Below are positions 32,783-41,128 of a stretch of DNA of 50,123 nucleotides, one piece after another (position 1 is the first letter of the stretch; each line of letters starts with the position of its first letter). The position numbers and the translations under genes are program-made. The notes beneath the pieces were generated by a model that did not search any database, had not been told where the DNA came from, and saw only the letters and a list, made by a program, of their open reading frames with translations. This DNA is from CAZAFD01 sp964484785. GTDB lineage: Bacteria > Pseudomonadota > Alphaproteobacteria > Rickettsiales > UBA1997. The stretch spans positions 1 through 50,123 of the forward strand of contig CAZAFD010000002.1 of assembly GCA_964484785.1 (NCBI GenBank), written 5' to 3'.

Positions 32783-34138
32783 CTAATTTAAATTAGTGCC
32801 TGTTGCTTTATACAATACAATAACATCCATAATCATTTGCATATTTGATGCAATGCACTTGATTTTATAGTCAATTACTTTTTGTCGAAGTTCTTTCAAT
32901 TCAACAAAAGAAATTAATCCATTTTTATATCTTACCTCGTTACTATTATAGTTCTCTAATTCTCTGGTATATCCATCAAGAGTATTTCTATATATTTTGT
33001 AATCGAGATCAATGGCATTTAAAACATCATTAATCTCTTTTATAGCATTTAAACTTGTTTTTTTATACGATTCTACTATTTGCTCATATTTGTTTTTTAT
33101 AATCTCTAAATTTATTTTCTTTCTACCACCAACAAACAAATCTTGACCAACGTTTAGTATTAGCTGAGTAATTGCATTACTAATATTAAAAAAACCAGAC
33201 CTATAATTATTAAAAATTAAACCACCCTGAAGATTTATACTTGGCAAAAACTCCTTTCTGGCTACATCAATATTTATTTCTGCCTCTTCCAAGGCTTTTT
33301 CTATAGCTAGAACATCTGGTCTAGAAAAGATCGCGTCTGATTTTAGATTTAAAGGCCTTTCAAATTGTGGATTCCAATAATCATATTTATTTCTTTCAAG
33401 ACTCAAAGCATTATCCGGGTCTCTACCTAAAAGCACAGAAAGTTGGGTTAAAATATACAATCTATCTCTTTTGGTTTCGAGTAAATTATTTTCTAATTCT
33501 CTCAATTTTATATAATCAGCATTGATATCTACTTCTGAAAGTAAATTGTGTTTGTGTTTATCATATTTGATCTCGATAATATCTCTGTTGATTGCAATTA
33601 GTTCCTCTAGGAGCTCTATAATCTTATCTAGTTTAACTGCATTAAAATACAAACTACTAACATCTGAAACCAGACTAATGTAAATATTAGTCGTTTCAAA
33701 TTCTAAACTTTCTAGATGTTTTTTTAGGGCTTTTGTTTTATTTCTTTTTTTTGCAAACAGATCAAGTTCATAACTTACCGTAATAGGTAAGGTCATTGTA
33801 TTCTTTTTTAAAACAAGAGGATTGTTGTGGTTTTTTTGCGCCTCAAGACCAAGATGAATACTTGGTAGCTCGCTACCAAAAGACATTTTTACACTCTTTC
33901 TAAATTCATCTATTCGTAAGCCAGCAAGTTTTAAATCACTATTATTTTTTAAAGCTTCTAAAATATATACGTTTAAAATAGGATCATTAAATCGAAACCA
34001 CCATGTATAATTTATACGGTTTAATTTATCTTCTAAATCATCAAGTTTATTTACTTGTTTAGCTTTAGCACTAAGACACGGACTTGCTTGAAATATAAAT
34101 ACAAAAAATACTATAGCATTAATTAAATAATTTTTCAT
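32783..34138 (-). CDS. TolC-family outer-membrane efflux protein
   Basis: A 451-residue precursor with signal peptide MKNYLINAIVFFVFIFQASPCLS. Two OEP repeats of long amphipathic helices are seen, with SYELDLFAKKRNK in the first and SRPDVLAIEKALEEAEINIDVARK in the second, as in NodT/OprM-type channels. No lipobox cysteine is seen near the cleavage site that would make it a lipoprotein (the Cys in SPCLS is a weak possibility). First gene of the minus-strand run ending at trmB. It is the outer-membrane exit for the adjacent adaptor. Confidence 0.85.
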   Translation of the reverse strand: MKNYLINAIVFFVFIFQASPCLSAKAKQVNKLDDLEDKLNRINYTWWFRFNDPILNVYILEALKNNSDLKLAGLRIDEFRKSVKMSFGSELPSIHLGLEAQKNHNNPLVLKKNTMTLPITVSYELDLFAKKRNKTKALKKHLESLEFETTNIYISLVSDVSSLYFNAVKLDKIIELLEELIAINRDIIEIKYDKHKHNLLSEVDINADYIKLRELENNLLETKRDRLYILTQLSVLLGRDPDNALSLERNKYDYWNPQFERPLNLKSDAIFSRPDVLAIEKALEEAEINIDVARKEFLPSINLQGGLIFNNYRSGFFNISNAITQLILNVGQDLFVGGRKKINLEIIKNKYEQIVESYKKTSLNAIKEINDVLNAIDLDYKIYRNTLDGYTRELENYNSNEVRYKNGLISFVELKELRQKVIDYKIKCIASNMQMIMDVIVLYKATGTNLN

Positions 34139-34295
34139 TGCTAATACAAAATTAATATAACAATACCGTTTTACTTACTGTACATTTAGTTTTTATAAAT
34201 TCAATATTTTGTGTACTATCTAAAAGTATATGGTTTTATTGTATAATAATTAAACAGGTGTTTAAAAGATCCTTTATATCAGAATTCTATATAGA

Positions 34296-34324
34296 TTGAC
34301 AATTTTTTGTTGGTAGTTTTTAAT
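34296..34324 (+). promoter_or_regulatory. Strong sigma-70-like promoter of the cupin gene
   Basis: A perfect TTGACA (34296-34301) lies exactly 17 bases from TTTAAT (34319-34324, 5/6). The predicted start near 34331 gives a 26-base leader to the ATG at 34357. The remaining sequence between tolC and this promoter shows no further clear signal. Confidence 0.65.
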
Positions 34325-34356
34325 TTAAAGTACGCAATACAATATAATTTAAGAAG

Positions 34357-34797
34357 ATGAAAGAAATAATAGTTAAAAACTATAAAGACAGAGAAGGTCA
34401 AAATTATTCAGGAACAAACAACTACTTTAAAGTAAAACCAATTATAAAAGATACAGATAAATGTTCGGCAAATTTCGTTGAAGTTGATCCAGGATGTCAC
34501 GCATATTCTTATCACTATCACGAAGAAAACGAGGAAATATTTTATATTATCAGCGGAAAAGCACGTGTTAAGGCTGTTGATAAGGAAATAGATTTAGAGG
34601 AAGGAGATGTAATATGTTTCCCAAGAGGGAAGGCTGGAGCACATGTTATATACAACCTATCTAAAACGGAAAAGTTAATTTATTTGGATGTTGGTAGTGC
34701 AAACAAACCCGACATTATTCACTTCCGAGAAAATGGCGCCGGTATGGTTATTACAAAAGAAAAGGTATATAATTTTAAAGATTCGGAAGATATCTAA
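34357..34797 (+). CDS. Cupin-domain protein
   Basis: A 146-residue single-domain cupin. Motif 1 is SYHYHEENEEIFYIISG (His53, His55, Glu59) and motif 2 is EEGDVICFPRGKAGAHVIYN (His96), so a metal site with the usual 3His/1Glu set is intact. Family members are small isomerases, dioxygenases or sugar-binding proteins; the substrate cannot be told. Own promoter at 34296-34324. It ends nine bases before the converging metallo-beta-lactamase-fold gene. Confidence 0.85.
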   Translation: MKEIIVKNYKDREGQNYSGTNNYFKVKPIIKDTDKCSANFVEVDPGCHAYSYHYHEENEEIFYIISGKARVKAVDKEIDLEEGDVICFPRGKAGAHVIYNLSKTEKLIYLDVGSANKPDIIHFRENGAGMVITKEKVYNFKDSEDI

Positions 34798-34806
34798 AGA
34801 ATTTTA

Positions 34807-35886
34807 TTATAATCGCCACCAGTGGTTTGCTGTAAAGTCTTTGACTAAATCCAATCTTTCTCCAAGGTGTGGTGTAATAAGGTGTAGACTTGTGTCCCTA
34901 AGAGATTCTTCCAAAATATCAATGGATTCTGTCCATTTATGATAACCAAGATCATAAGCTCCCTAATGTACTGGTAGGATCTTTTTTGTTTTTAAGTCTT
35001 CAGCGAGATTTTTAACCTGTTCAGGAAACATATGTATACTAGCCCATCTTGGATTCCAGGCATCTATTTCTACAGCTAAAAGATCAAAAGGCCCATATTT
35101 TTGTCCAATCTCCTTATGATGTGTACCATAACCACCATCTCCTGTCCAAAATATTTTATAATCATTACTTTGTATTACGTAGGAATTCCATAATGTTAAA
35201 TCACTATCACCAAAACCCCTCCCAGAAAAGTGTATTGCTGGAGTGGCTATAATTTTAATACTACCATCTTCAAAGGAATCATGCCAACCAAGTTCATGGA
35301 TATTACTTTCTGGAACCCCCCAAGCAAGTAAAGTAGCCTTTAAACCAAGAGGAACTATAAAATTAGTATTTTTTAGGTATTTTATTGTTTTATATTCTAG
35401 ATGATCATAGTGATTGTGCGTTATAACAATATAATCAAAATATGGTAAATCTTTTCTTTTAATTGGAGCTTTTTGAAATCTTCTTACAGTAAATGGTATA
35501 GGCGAGGCATTGTTTAAAACTAGATCAATACCTATACGCTTATTTTTTAATTCTAGTATTGAAGAAGAGTGACCCAACCAATAAAAGATTTTATCTTTTG
35601 GTTTGGTTAAAAAATCCTTTTTAATAAGGTCATATTGCTTGATTTTTCTTATTGGTTTATTTGGTGAACCCAATAATAATTTTAAAAAACTAAAATCTTT
35701 TTGAGTTTTGATGTATGGAACATGAGTATAAATATTAACAAATTTTCCATCTTTAAAATAAGGTAATTTAGTAAAAGATGTTAAATCTTTGTCGCTTGGG
35801 CTCTTGCCTATGTTCTTGAACACAAAATAAATACAGCAACCACAGATTGTACACAAAATTACTAAAAAAACTATAAGCTTACACAT
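34807..35886 (-). pseudogene. Metallo-beta-lactamase-fold (NAPE-PLD-like) hydrolase broken by an in-frame TAG
   Basis: From ATG 35886 the frame encodes an N-terminal membrane segment (LIVFLVILCTICGCCIYFVF), WLGHSS, the metal motif THNHYDHLEY, ELGWHD, HFSGRG and TGDGGYG, all as in the N-acyl-phosphatidylethanolamine phospholipase D/UlaG-like family. At 34963-34965 a TAG follows ILPVH. The same frame then continues for 51 codons (GAYDLGYHKWTES...TANHWWRL) to a TAA at 34807. In this family the sequence normally reads P-x-HWG-x-F/Y-x-L, so a single G-to-A change turned Trp (TGG) into amber. The truncated product would be 307 residues, ending just at a metal-site histidine. It could be a recent pseudogene, a sequencing error or readthrough. 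TAG is a normal stop elsewhere in the window. Confidence 0.8.
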
Positions 35887-35947
35887 CCTATCTAAATTAG
35901 CCTTTTAAAACAACTGCTTGCTAGCGGTTTTATTAAAAATGTAATAA

Positions 35948-35983
35948 ATACAAAAATAAATAAAGACCTTTCGGTCTTTATTT
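35948..35983 (-). terminator. Intrinsic terminator after the prepilin gene
   Basis: On the minus strand AAATAAAGACC-GAAA-GGTCTTTATTT forms an 11-bp stem with a GAAA tetraloop, followed by a T-rich tract. It lies 22 bases past the prepilin stop and before the metallo-beta-lactamase-fold gene. Confidence 0.85.
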
Positions 35984-36005
35984 AAGCAAATAAAAAATTA
36001 ATTTT

Positions 36006-36632
36006 TTATTGTAATATATCTCTAATTACAACTCTCATGATAACTGAAGTGCCACTAGATAGATTTTCAGATGTGGTATCGCAGTCTGTATCTCCGGTGT
36101 CACATGTCTGCTGCATAAGCCCTTTAAGCTTGCTAGTAGTAGTAGCACAATAAATCTCCATAGTACCAGCTTCTGAATACTTACCGGCAAATTGACTACA
36201 TATAGCATAATCCAAAGCAGGAGTAGTCTTACTAGAAGCAGACGCAAGATCAAAAGCCATAACACTACTGTCCCCTACATAATACCATGCATTACCTGTT
36301 ACCTTAGAGGTTAAACCAGCTTCAACATTATCATCTGCTGTCAAAGAACCTTCTAGATAACCACTATTAGACAAGTGATACATAGAAATCTTTTCATTTT
36401 TTAATTTATCTGCTGTCGCTGCTGCCGTATAATCCGAAATGTCATAGGTATCCGTGTAATTTCTTGTAGCAATCTTAATAGTTTCTAGTTCGCTCTTTAT
36501 AACCGCTAATTTAGCACTATTAATTAAAGCTTTACCACTTATAACTGCTGCTATAAGAAGACCTATAATAATTAAAACTATAGAAAGCTCTACTAATGAA
36601 AAACCTTTATTTGCCCTTTTTTGTAGTTTCAT
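36006..36632 (-). CDS. Type IV prepilin/pseudopilin
   Basis: A 208-residue precursor with a class III signal: a short basic leader MKLQKRANKG cut before Phe11, with Glu at mature position 5 (FSLVE) and the hydrophobic helix LSIVLIIIGLLIAAVISG. The globular part has cysteines (Ala-Ile-Cys and a later C-D-T-G-D-T-D-C loop) that may form the C-terminal disulfide loop. It could be a pilin for twitching, DNA uptake or adhesion, or a type II secretion pseudopilin. No assembly genes are in the window. It is monocistronic with its own terminator. Confidence 0.85.
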   Translation of the reverse strand: MKLQKRANKGFSLVELSIVLIIIGLLIAAVISGKALINSAKLAVIKSELETIKIATRNYTDTYDISDYTAAATADKLKNEKISMYHLSNSGYLEGSLTADDNVEAGLTSKVTGNAWYYVGDSSVMAFDLASASSKTTPALDYAICSQFAGKYSEAGTMEIYCATTTSKLKGLMQQTCDTGDTDCDTTSENLSSGTSVIMRVVIRDILQ

Positions 36633-36706
36633 TTTAAAATGAAATTAATTTAACTTGAGAAGGATGGTATATATGGTTTTTAAAAAAGCAACATAAAAAG
36701 ATCGCA

Positions 36707-37564
36707 TTAAATCAACATTTTTACCACAAATAAAATACCTTCTTGTATTTTAGCTAAACAAACCACCTTCTGATTATATCTGGTTTGATATATGCCATTG
36801 GCTTTACTTTTATATATATGAATACCATTTTTAACTTTATTAAACTCGACTTCATTTAGTTCTACAGCTTCAAGCTGTAGTATCTGTTCTAGAGAATATA
36901 TTTTTTCTGCAACATCTATTTCATGAAAATCTTCCAAAGATATTGCATCTTCAACAGTAAATATACCCAGCTTTGTACGCTCTAATTTTGTAACAAAACC
37001 TAAAGTATTTAATTTAAGGGCCAGATCTTCTGCTAAACTTCTAATATAACAGCCTCTGCCACATATAACGGTAAATCTAGCCGTATTATTATTAATAAAA
37101 CCATTATAATTTATAGATTCTATAACAATGCTTCTTGGTTTCATATCTGGATTAAACCCCTGACGCATCAAATCACATGCTCTTTTTCCATTAATTTTTA
37201 AGGCCGAATATTTCGGTGGTGTCTGTTGGATTGTTCCAATAAAATACGGTAGTGCTTCTAGGATTGTATTTTGATCTGGTATTGTATTGCTTTCCGCAAT
37301 AATTCGTCCATCTTTATCCCCGGTGTCTGTTTGTTGTCCAAAACTTAAGTCAAATACGTATGTTTTTTTATGATCCATAACGTATTCAACTGTCTTGGTT
37401 GCTTTATTCAAGCAAATTGGCAGCACTCCAGAAGCAAAAGGATCTAGGGTGCCTCCATGGCCTATTTTGTGTGGATGCAGTATATGTTTAAGTTTAGATA
37501 CAACGTTATTTGAAGTAATACCAGCTGGTTTATAGACGTTTAACCAGCCATTAATTTCCATCAT
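36707..37564 (-). CDS. truB: tRNA pseudouridine(55) synthase
   Basis: A 285-residue enzyme that makes pseudouridine 55 in the tRNA T loop. It has GWLNVYKPAGITSNNVV, KIGHGGTLDPFASGVLP with the catalytic Asp, and GRGCYIRSLAEDLA. Length is normal. Its start overlaps the rbfA end by 14 bases. Note that tRNA-Thr(GGU) in this window has C, not U, at position 55. Last gene of the infC operon. Confidence 0.96.
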   Translation of the reverse strand: MMEINGWLNVYKPAGITSNNVVSKLKHILHPHKIGHGGTLDPFASGVLPICLNKATKTVEYVMDHKKTYVFDLSFGQQTDTGDKDGRIIAESNTIPDQNTILEALPYFIGTIQQTPPKYSALKINGKRACDLMRQGFNPDMKPRSIVIESINYNGFINNNTARFTVICGRGCYIRSLAEDLALKLNTLGFVTKLERTKLGIFTVEDAISLEDFHEIDVAEKIYSLEQILQLEAVELNEVEFNKVKNGIHIYKSKANGIYQTRYNQKVVCLAKIQEGILFVVKMLI

Positions 37565-37970
37565 TAAACTCTAATTTTTTAATTTCTTGATCAATAATTT
37601 TATTAACTCTTTCTGCTTTTTCATTAAAAATGTCAAGATAAAACCTTATTTCTGGAATGTATCTTAGCTTCATATTTTGCGCAATAAGATTTTTAATTTG
37701 TTTAATAAAACCTATAGAATTAAATTCTTTTAGTAGTTCTGTTTTTTTAGTCTCGCTAACTCCAAAAGAATCTAATAAAATCTTAGCATTTTTAAAATCT
37801 TTACTTAAATCCACAGTTAAAACATTAACAAAAACAGGTTTGTTTTTTAAGGTAAAACTACTTTTAGAAAAAATTTCATTTAAGACTCTTTGAATTTTTT
37901 TTTCTGTCATAATCCATAAATTAGACTTACTATCTTTTTTGACTAAATTTATCTTGTTTTGTTTTTTCAT
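37551..37970 (-). CDS. rbfA: Ribosome-binding factor A
   Basis: A 139-residue KH-domain protein for 30S maturation (16S 5' end). The family core begins at about residue 21: TEKKIQRVLNEIF...VNVLTVDLSKDFKNAKILL...IPEIRFYLDIFNEKAERVNKII. An extra basic 20-residue N-terminus precedes it; the true start may be the internal Met at 37910 (MTEKKIQ). It overlaps truB and starts three bases after the regulator gene. Confidence 0.85.
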   Translation of the reverse strand: MKKQNKINLVKKDSKSNLWIMTEKKIQRVLNEIFSKSSFTLKNKPVFVNVLTVDLSKDFKNAKILLDSFGVSETKKTELLKEFNSIGFIKQIKNLIAQNMKLRYIPEIRFYLDIFNEKAERVNKIIDQEIKKLEFNDGN

Positions 37971-37973
37971 AAT

Positions 37974-38558
37974 TCAAACCTTGATTTTATAGTATTTACT
38001 GTTTGATTCAATAAAATCAGCTATTTGATGAATTTTAAGTTTGGACTTTATGTTATATATTATTGTATCTACCGCCCTACTTTCATCATAACCACATAGT
38101 TGTTTTAGCAACAAATTCTTATCAACTTGATCATTGTTAAACAAAATCTCTAAAACCTTACATTCTTTTTCTGTTAGGTTTAGTGTTGTAGTATTATCAA
38201 TAACTAAGCATTCTTTGTTTAAATTTAAAACCAAGTTACCTTTAGACAAAACAAACTTATTACAATACTCAATATAAGTGTTTATATGGCTTTTTAAGGT
38301 GTTTAATTTAAAAGGGGGTTTTAAATTTATAACTTCATCAACTTGATAATTGGCAATATTTATTGTTAGAGTACAAATTTTGTTTATTTTATCTATAACC
38401 TTATTCAATTCATTTTTTTGAACTTGATCAAAAATAAATATGTTAAAACCATTAAGTAAAAAGTCTTCTATTTTATCTATTACAACAACTTCTTGGTTGG
38501 TCTCTTGGTTTAGAAAACTAGCTAAAAAGTTATCTTGAGACACGAGAAGACTTTTCAT
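37974..38558 (-). CDS. Degenerate OmpR-type response regulator
   Basis: A 194-residue protein. The C-terminal third (about 110-190) is a winged helix: LNLTEKECKVLEILFNN, then a recognition region ESRAVDTIIYNIKSKL as in OmpR/PhoB. The N-terminal receiver is short and degenerate: the acidic pair near the start is replaced (SQDN), an Asp appears in FNIFIFDQV, and a Lys-Pro-Pro-Phe occurs where K-P-F is usual. It probably acts without a normal phosphorelay. It is embedded seven bases after infC and three before rbfA, so it is co-transcribed with translation genes; targets unknown. Confidence 0.7.
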   Translation of the reverse strand: MKSLLVSQDNFLASFLNQETNQEVVVIDKIEDFLLNGFNIFIFDQVQKNELNKVIDKINKICTLTINIANYQVDEVINLKPPFKLNTLKSHINTYIEYCNKFVLSKGNLVLNLNKECLVIDNTTTLNLTEKECKVLEILFNNDQVDKNLLLKQLCGYDESRAVDTIIYNIKSKLKIHQIADFIESNSKYYKIKV

Positions 38559-38565
38559 AAAAACT

Positions 38566-39087
38566 TTATTTATTCTTTTTTGTCAAAGACGACAAAATAA
38601 AAAATAGTTTTCTTTCCTCCATTTTAGGTTCTACATCAAGTTTAGATATATCGCTTAATTGCTCTATAATTTTGTCTGTTATTTCTTTTGATAAGCCCGA
38701 AAATATAATCTCTCTACCTTTAAATTTAAAAGTAAATTTAACTTTATTTCCGTTTTCTAAAAATTTTCTAGCCTGTTTTACTTTTGTATCAAAATCACCC
38801 TGTCCTATGTTTAAAGACATTTTAATTTCTTTTAGTTCCATTGTTTTTTGCTTTTTTTTGGAATCGTTCAATTTTTTCTGATTTTGATATCTTATTTTTC
38901 CATAATCTCCAATCTTACATACAGGTGGAATAGCGTCTGCTGACACTTGAATTAAATCTAATTCGCTTTCGCTAGCCTTTTCTAGGGCCTCAGCTATTGG
39001 CACAATTCCTAATACCTGTCCGTCTTGATCAATCAATCTGACTGTTCTTGCTTTTATTTCTGCGTTTATTTTTAGTTCGTTTATCAA
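38566..39087 (-). CDS. infC: Translation initiation factor IF-3 (TTG start)
   Basis: A 173-residue IF-3. The N-domain begins LKINAEIKARTVRLIDQDG, and DAIPPVCKIGDYGKIRYQNQKK is the linker region; the C-domain has KEIKMSLNIGQGDFDTKVKQ. There is no ATG in the right place: the in-frame codons are TTG (39087) preceded by TAA twelve bases upstream, so TTG is the most likely start. Rare infC starts (AUU in enterics) are the basis of IF-3 autoregulation, so this may be the same logic. Head of the infC - regulator - rbfA - truB operon. Confidence 0.93.
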   Translation of the reverse strand: MINELKINAEIKARTVRLIDQDGQVLGIVPIAEALEKASESELDLIQVSADAIPPVCKIGDYGKIRYQNQKKLNDSKKKQKTMELKEIKMSLNIGQGDFDTKVKQARKFLENGNKVKFTFKFKGREIIFSGLSKEITDKIIEQLSDISKLDVEPKMEERKLFFILSSLTKKNK

Positions 39088-39556
39088 TTTGAAAAATTAG
39101 TTATTACTAAATAAATAGTGTTTTCCTTTATTTAAAAGCATTTTCTTTAGATTTCAATAAAAAATTAAAAGTCTTAGCTAATAACCTTATTATATTTTAG
39201 TTATTTTTAGTAAATAGAACCTGTTAATATGTTAATAAAAAGTTATTAACAGATTTATTAACAATAATTTAATAAAAGATAAAGCTTTAAATAAAAAGAC
39301 TTTTACAATGTTATTAACAATTTGTTAATAAAAAATAAAAAGTTATTAACATGTTAATAACTAGAAAAAAGGATTGTTAATAAAGCTGCTTAATTTGTTA
39401 ATAAATATTTTTTAACAAAGTTTTTAACAGGGTTATTAACAAGGTTATAAACATGGATATTAACATGTTGTGTTTGTGAAATGCACTATAAAATAAGAAA
39501 CATTGAAATTTATATTTGAGTACGTAAAATCCCGGTGTTAATAAAAATATGTAAAA
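39088..39556. other. Candidate replication origin (oriC): TTATTAACA repeat array
   Basis: A 469-base gene-free, A+T-rich stretch. It contains eleven exact copies of TTATTAACA or its complement (starts 39230, 39243, 39255, 39311, 39323, 39343, 39352, 39375, 39396, 39433, 39536) and five copies with one mismatch (39222, 39409, 39421, 39445, 39457). The 9-mer differs by one base from the DnaA box TTATNCACA. The five from 39409 to 39457 all point the same way and are spaced exactly 12 bases apart, with G-rich joints (a 12-bp tandem). parAB with a parS site lies 9 kb away, as expected near an origin. No canonical TTATCCACA was seen. Confidence 0.65.
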
Positions 39557-39727
39557 ATGTTTATTAGATTTTTAGAAGGATTTATTACTGTTTTTCCTTT
39601 TGTTTCTATAAATGAAAAGTTAATTAGTTATTTTCCGCATGAAATATATAAGAACGATTGGAAAATTATAGGTAATACGTTAAAAACAATTTTAAGAAAC
39701 AATAAAGAACATAGAAATGACAAGTAA
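39557..39727 (+). CDS. Small protein, 56 residues, overlapping the DUF2335 gene
   Basis: ATG 39557 opens a 56-codon frame ending TAA at 39725-39727. The product starts MFIRFLEGFITVFPF and ends LRNNKEHRNDK: an aromatic hydrophobic first half, then a basic tail. It overlaps the next gene's ATG (39717) by 11 bases, which suggests translational coupling. I do not recognise it. An SD-like sequence is not seen. It could be a real leader protein or chance. Confidence 0.4.
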   Translation: MFIRFLEGFITVFPFVSINEKLISYFPHEIYKNDWKIIGNTLKTILRNNKEHRNDK

Positions 39728-40145
39728 CACGAACGGACAAGAAAAATTAGAGGCATTTTTACCTCCTGTAGAATTATTGCATAAATACGAAGAATTAGGA
39801 ATGGGAGGAGATTTAATAGGGCTGATAAAAAAGGAACAAGCACATAGACATCAGTTACAAAAAAAATATTTAATGTGTTATAGATTTGGCCAAATACTGA
39901 GCTTCTTTTTGATAGCTCTAGTAAGTTGTGGAATATATAATTTATTTGTAAATGAACTTAAAATAGAGGCTTATATATCAATGGTTGCCCTAATTGCCAC
40001 AATGTTTGGTGTTTTGTTTATTATTAGAAAAGATAAAGCAGGTCTAGCCAAAATTAAACAAGTAGCATCTTTGAAGAAAAACAATACTATAGCACAAAGA
40101 TTTTCTAGCGGTGGTAGAAAAAATTTTTATAGAAATAGTAAATAG
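39717..40145 (+). CDS. DUF2335 family membrane protein
   Basis: A 142-residue protein. The soluble N-terminal part LPPVELLHKYEELGMGGDLIGLIKKEQAHRHQLQKK (two joined motifs) matches the DUF2335 pattern LPP.E.L..YE......I....KEQ.HRH. Two transmembrane helices follow (about 54-76 and 86-104) with a short loop. Function unknown; common in Alphaproteobacteria and phage-rich regions. It ends three bases before the isomerase gene, so it is probably part of the same operon. Confidence 0.8.
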   Translation: MTSNTNGQEKLEAFLPPVELLHKYEELGMGGDLIGLIKKEQAHRHQLQKKYLMCYRFGQILSFFLIALVSCGIYNLFVNELKIEAYISMVALIATMFGVLFIIRKDKAGLAKIKQVASLKKNNTIAQRFSSGGRKNFYRNSK

Positions 40146-40148
40146 AAA

Positions 40149-41123
40149 ATGCTAAATAATGAGATTATAGAAGCAGCTAATTTGTCAATAAAAATAGAAA
40201 TGAAGGCTTTGCAAAGCCTTCTGGATAACTCTACTAATCAAAGTTTTTGTGAACTAATCAATTTAATTCTTAACACCAAGGGAAAGGTATGTTTTAGTGC
40301 TGTTGGTAAGCCGGGATATATAGCACATAAATGTGCTGCTACTTTCGCTTCCACGGGAACCCCGTCTTTCTATCTTCATCCAACAGAAGCAAGCCATGGT
40401 GACCTTGGTATGATAGACAAGAAAGATTTGGTGATTCTATTATCAAATTCAGGGTCTTCTAACGAATTAAGAGACATAATTTTATATTGTAAACGTAACG
40501 GTATTACTCTTGTTACAATAACAAGAAATAAAGATTCATTTGTTTCTCAGGCTGGTGATTTATCAATAGTTTTAGAAAATGTTGAACAAACTAATCCTGT
40601 TAATTCACCAACTAGTGACATTATAATGTTTTTGGCTTATCTAGATGCGGTGGCTACTGTTTTAATAAAAGCCAAAGGTTTTAATCAAGATAATTTTAAA
40701 AAATTTCATCCTGGTGGAAAGCTTGGTGCCAACCTTATTAAGGTTGATGAAATAATGCATGTAGACAATCTTCCGTTGGTTTATGAAACCACAGATATGA
40801 GAGAAGCTTTAGACGAGATGATTTTTAAAAATTTAGGCTGTGTTGGTGTTCTTGATACAAATTCAAAAAAATTAATAGGAATTATTACAGATGGTGATTT
40901 AAAACGCCTTCTCAAGAGGGGTATAGGTTTTATGGAAGGTCAAGTAAAAGATGCAATGACCTTGTCACCAAGGGTTGTAAAACTTGGAGCCTTGGCTGTT
41001 GAAGCTGCTTCTATTATGAGTAATAAAGGTAAGTATGTACAGGTTTTGTTTGTGGTAGATGATGAATCACATGTTGTTGGATTCTTACATGTACAAGATC
41101 TTTTTAAAGCAAAAATTATTTAG
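40149..41123 (+). CDS. kdsD: Arabinose-5-phosphate isomerase (KdsD/KpsF type)
   Basis: A 324-residue enzyme that converts ribulose-5-phosphate to arabinose-5-phosphate for Kdo, the sugar joining lipid A to LPS core. SIS domain: CFSAVGKPGYIAHKCAATFASTGTPSFYLHPTEASHGDLGMI (several motifs), LLSNSGSSNEL. Two CBS domains follow (about 205-320). This implies LPS, although not all Rickettsiales make it. ftsY follows after five bases. Confidence 0.93.
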   Translation: MLNNEIIEAANLSIKIEMKALQSLLDNSTNQSFCELINLILNTKGKVCFSAVGKPGYIAHKCAATFASTGTPSFYLHPTEASHGDLGMIDKKDLVILLSNSGSSNELRDIILYCKRNGITLVTITRNKDSFVSQAGDLSIVLENVEQTNPVNSPTSDIIMFLAYLDAVATVLIKAKGFNQDNFKKFHPGGKLGANLIKVDEIMHVDNLPLVYETTDMREALDEMIFKNLGCVGVLDTNSKKLIGIITDGDLKRLLKRGIGFMEGQVKDAMTLSPRVVKLGALAVEAASIMSNKGKYVQVLFVVDDESHVVGFLHVQDLFKAKII

Positions 41124-41128
41124 AATAA

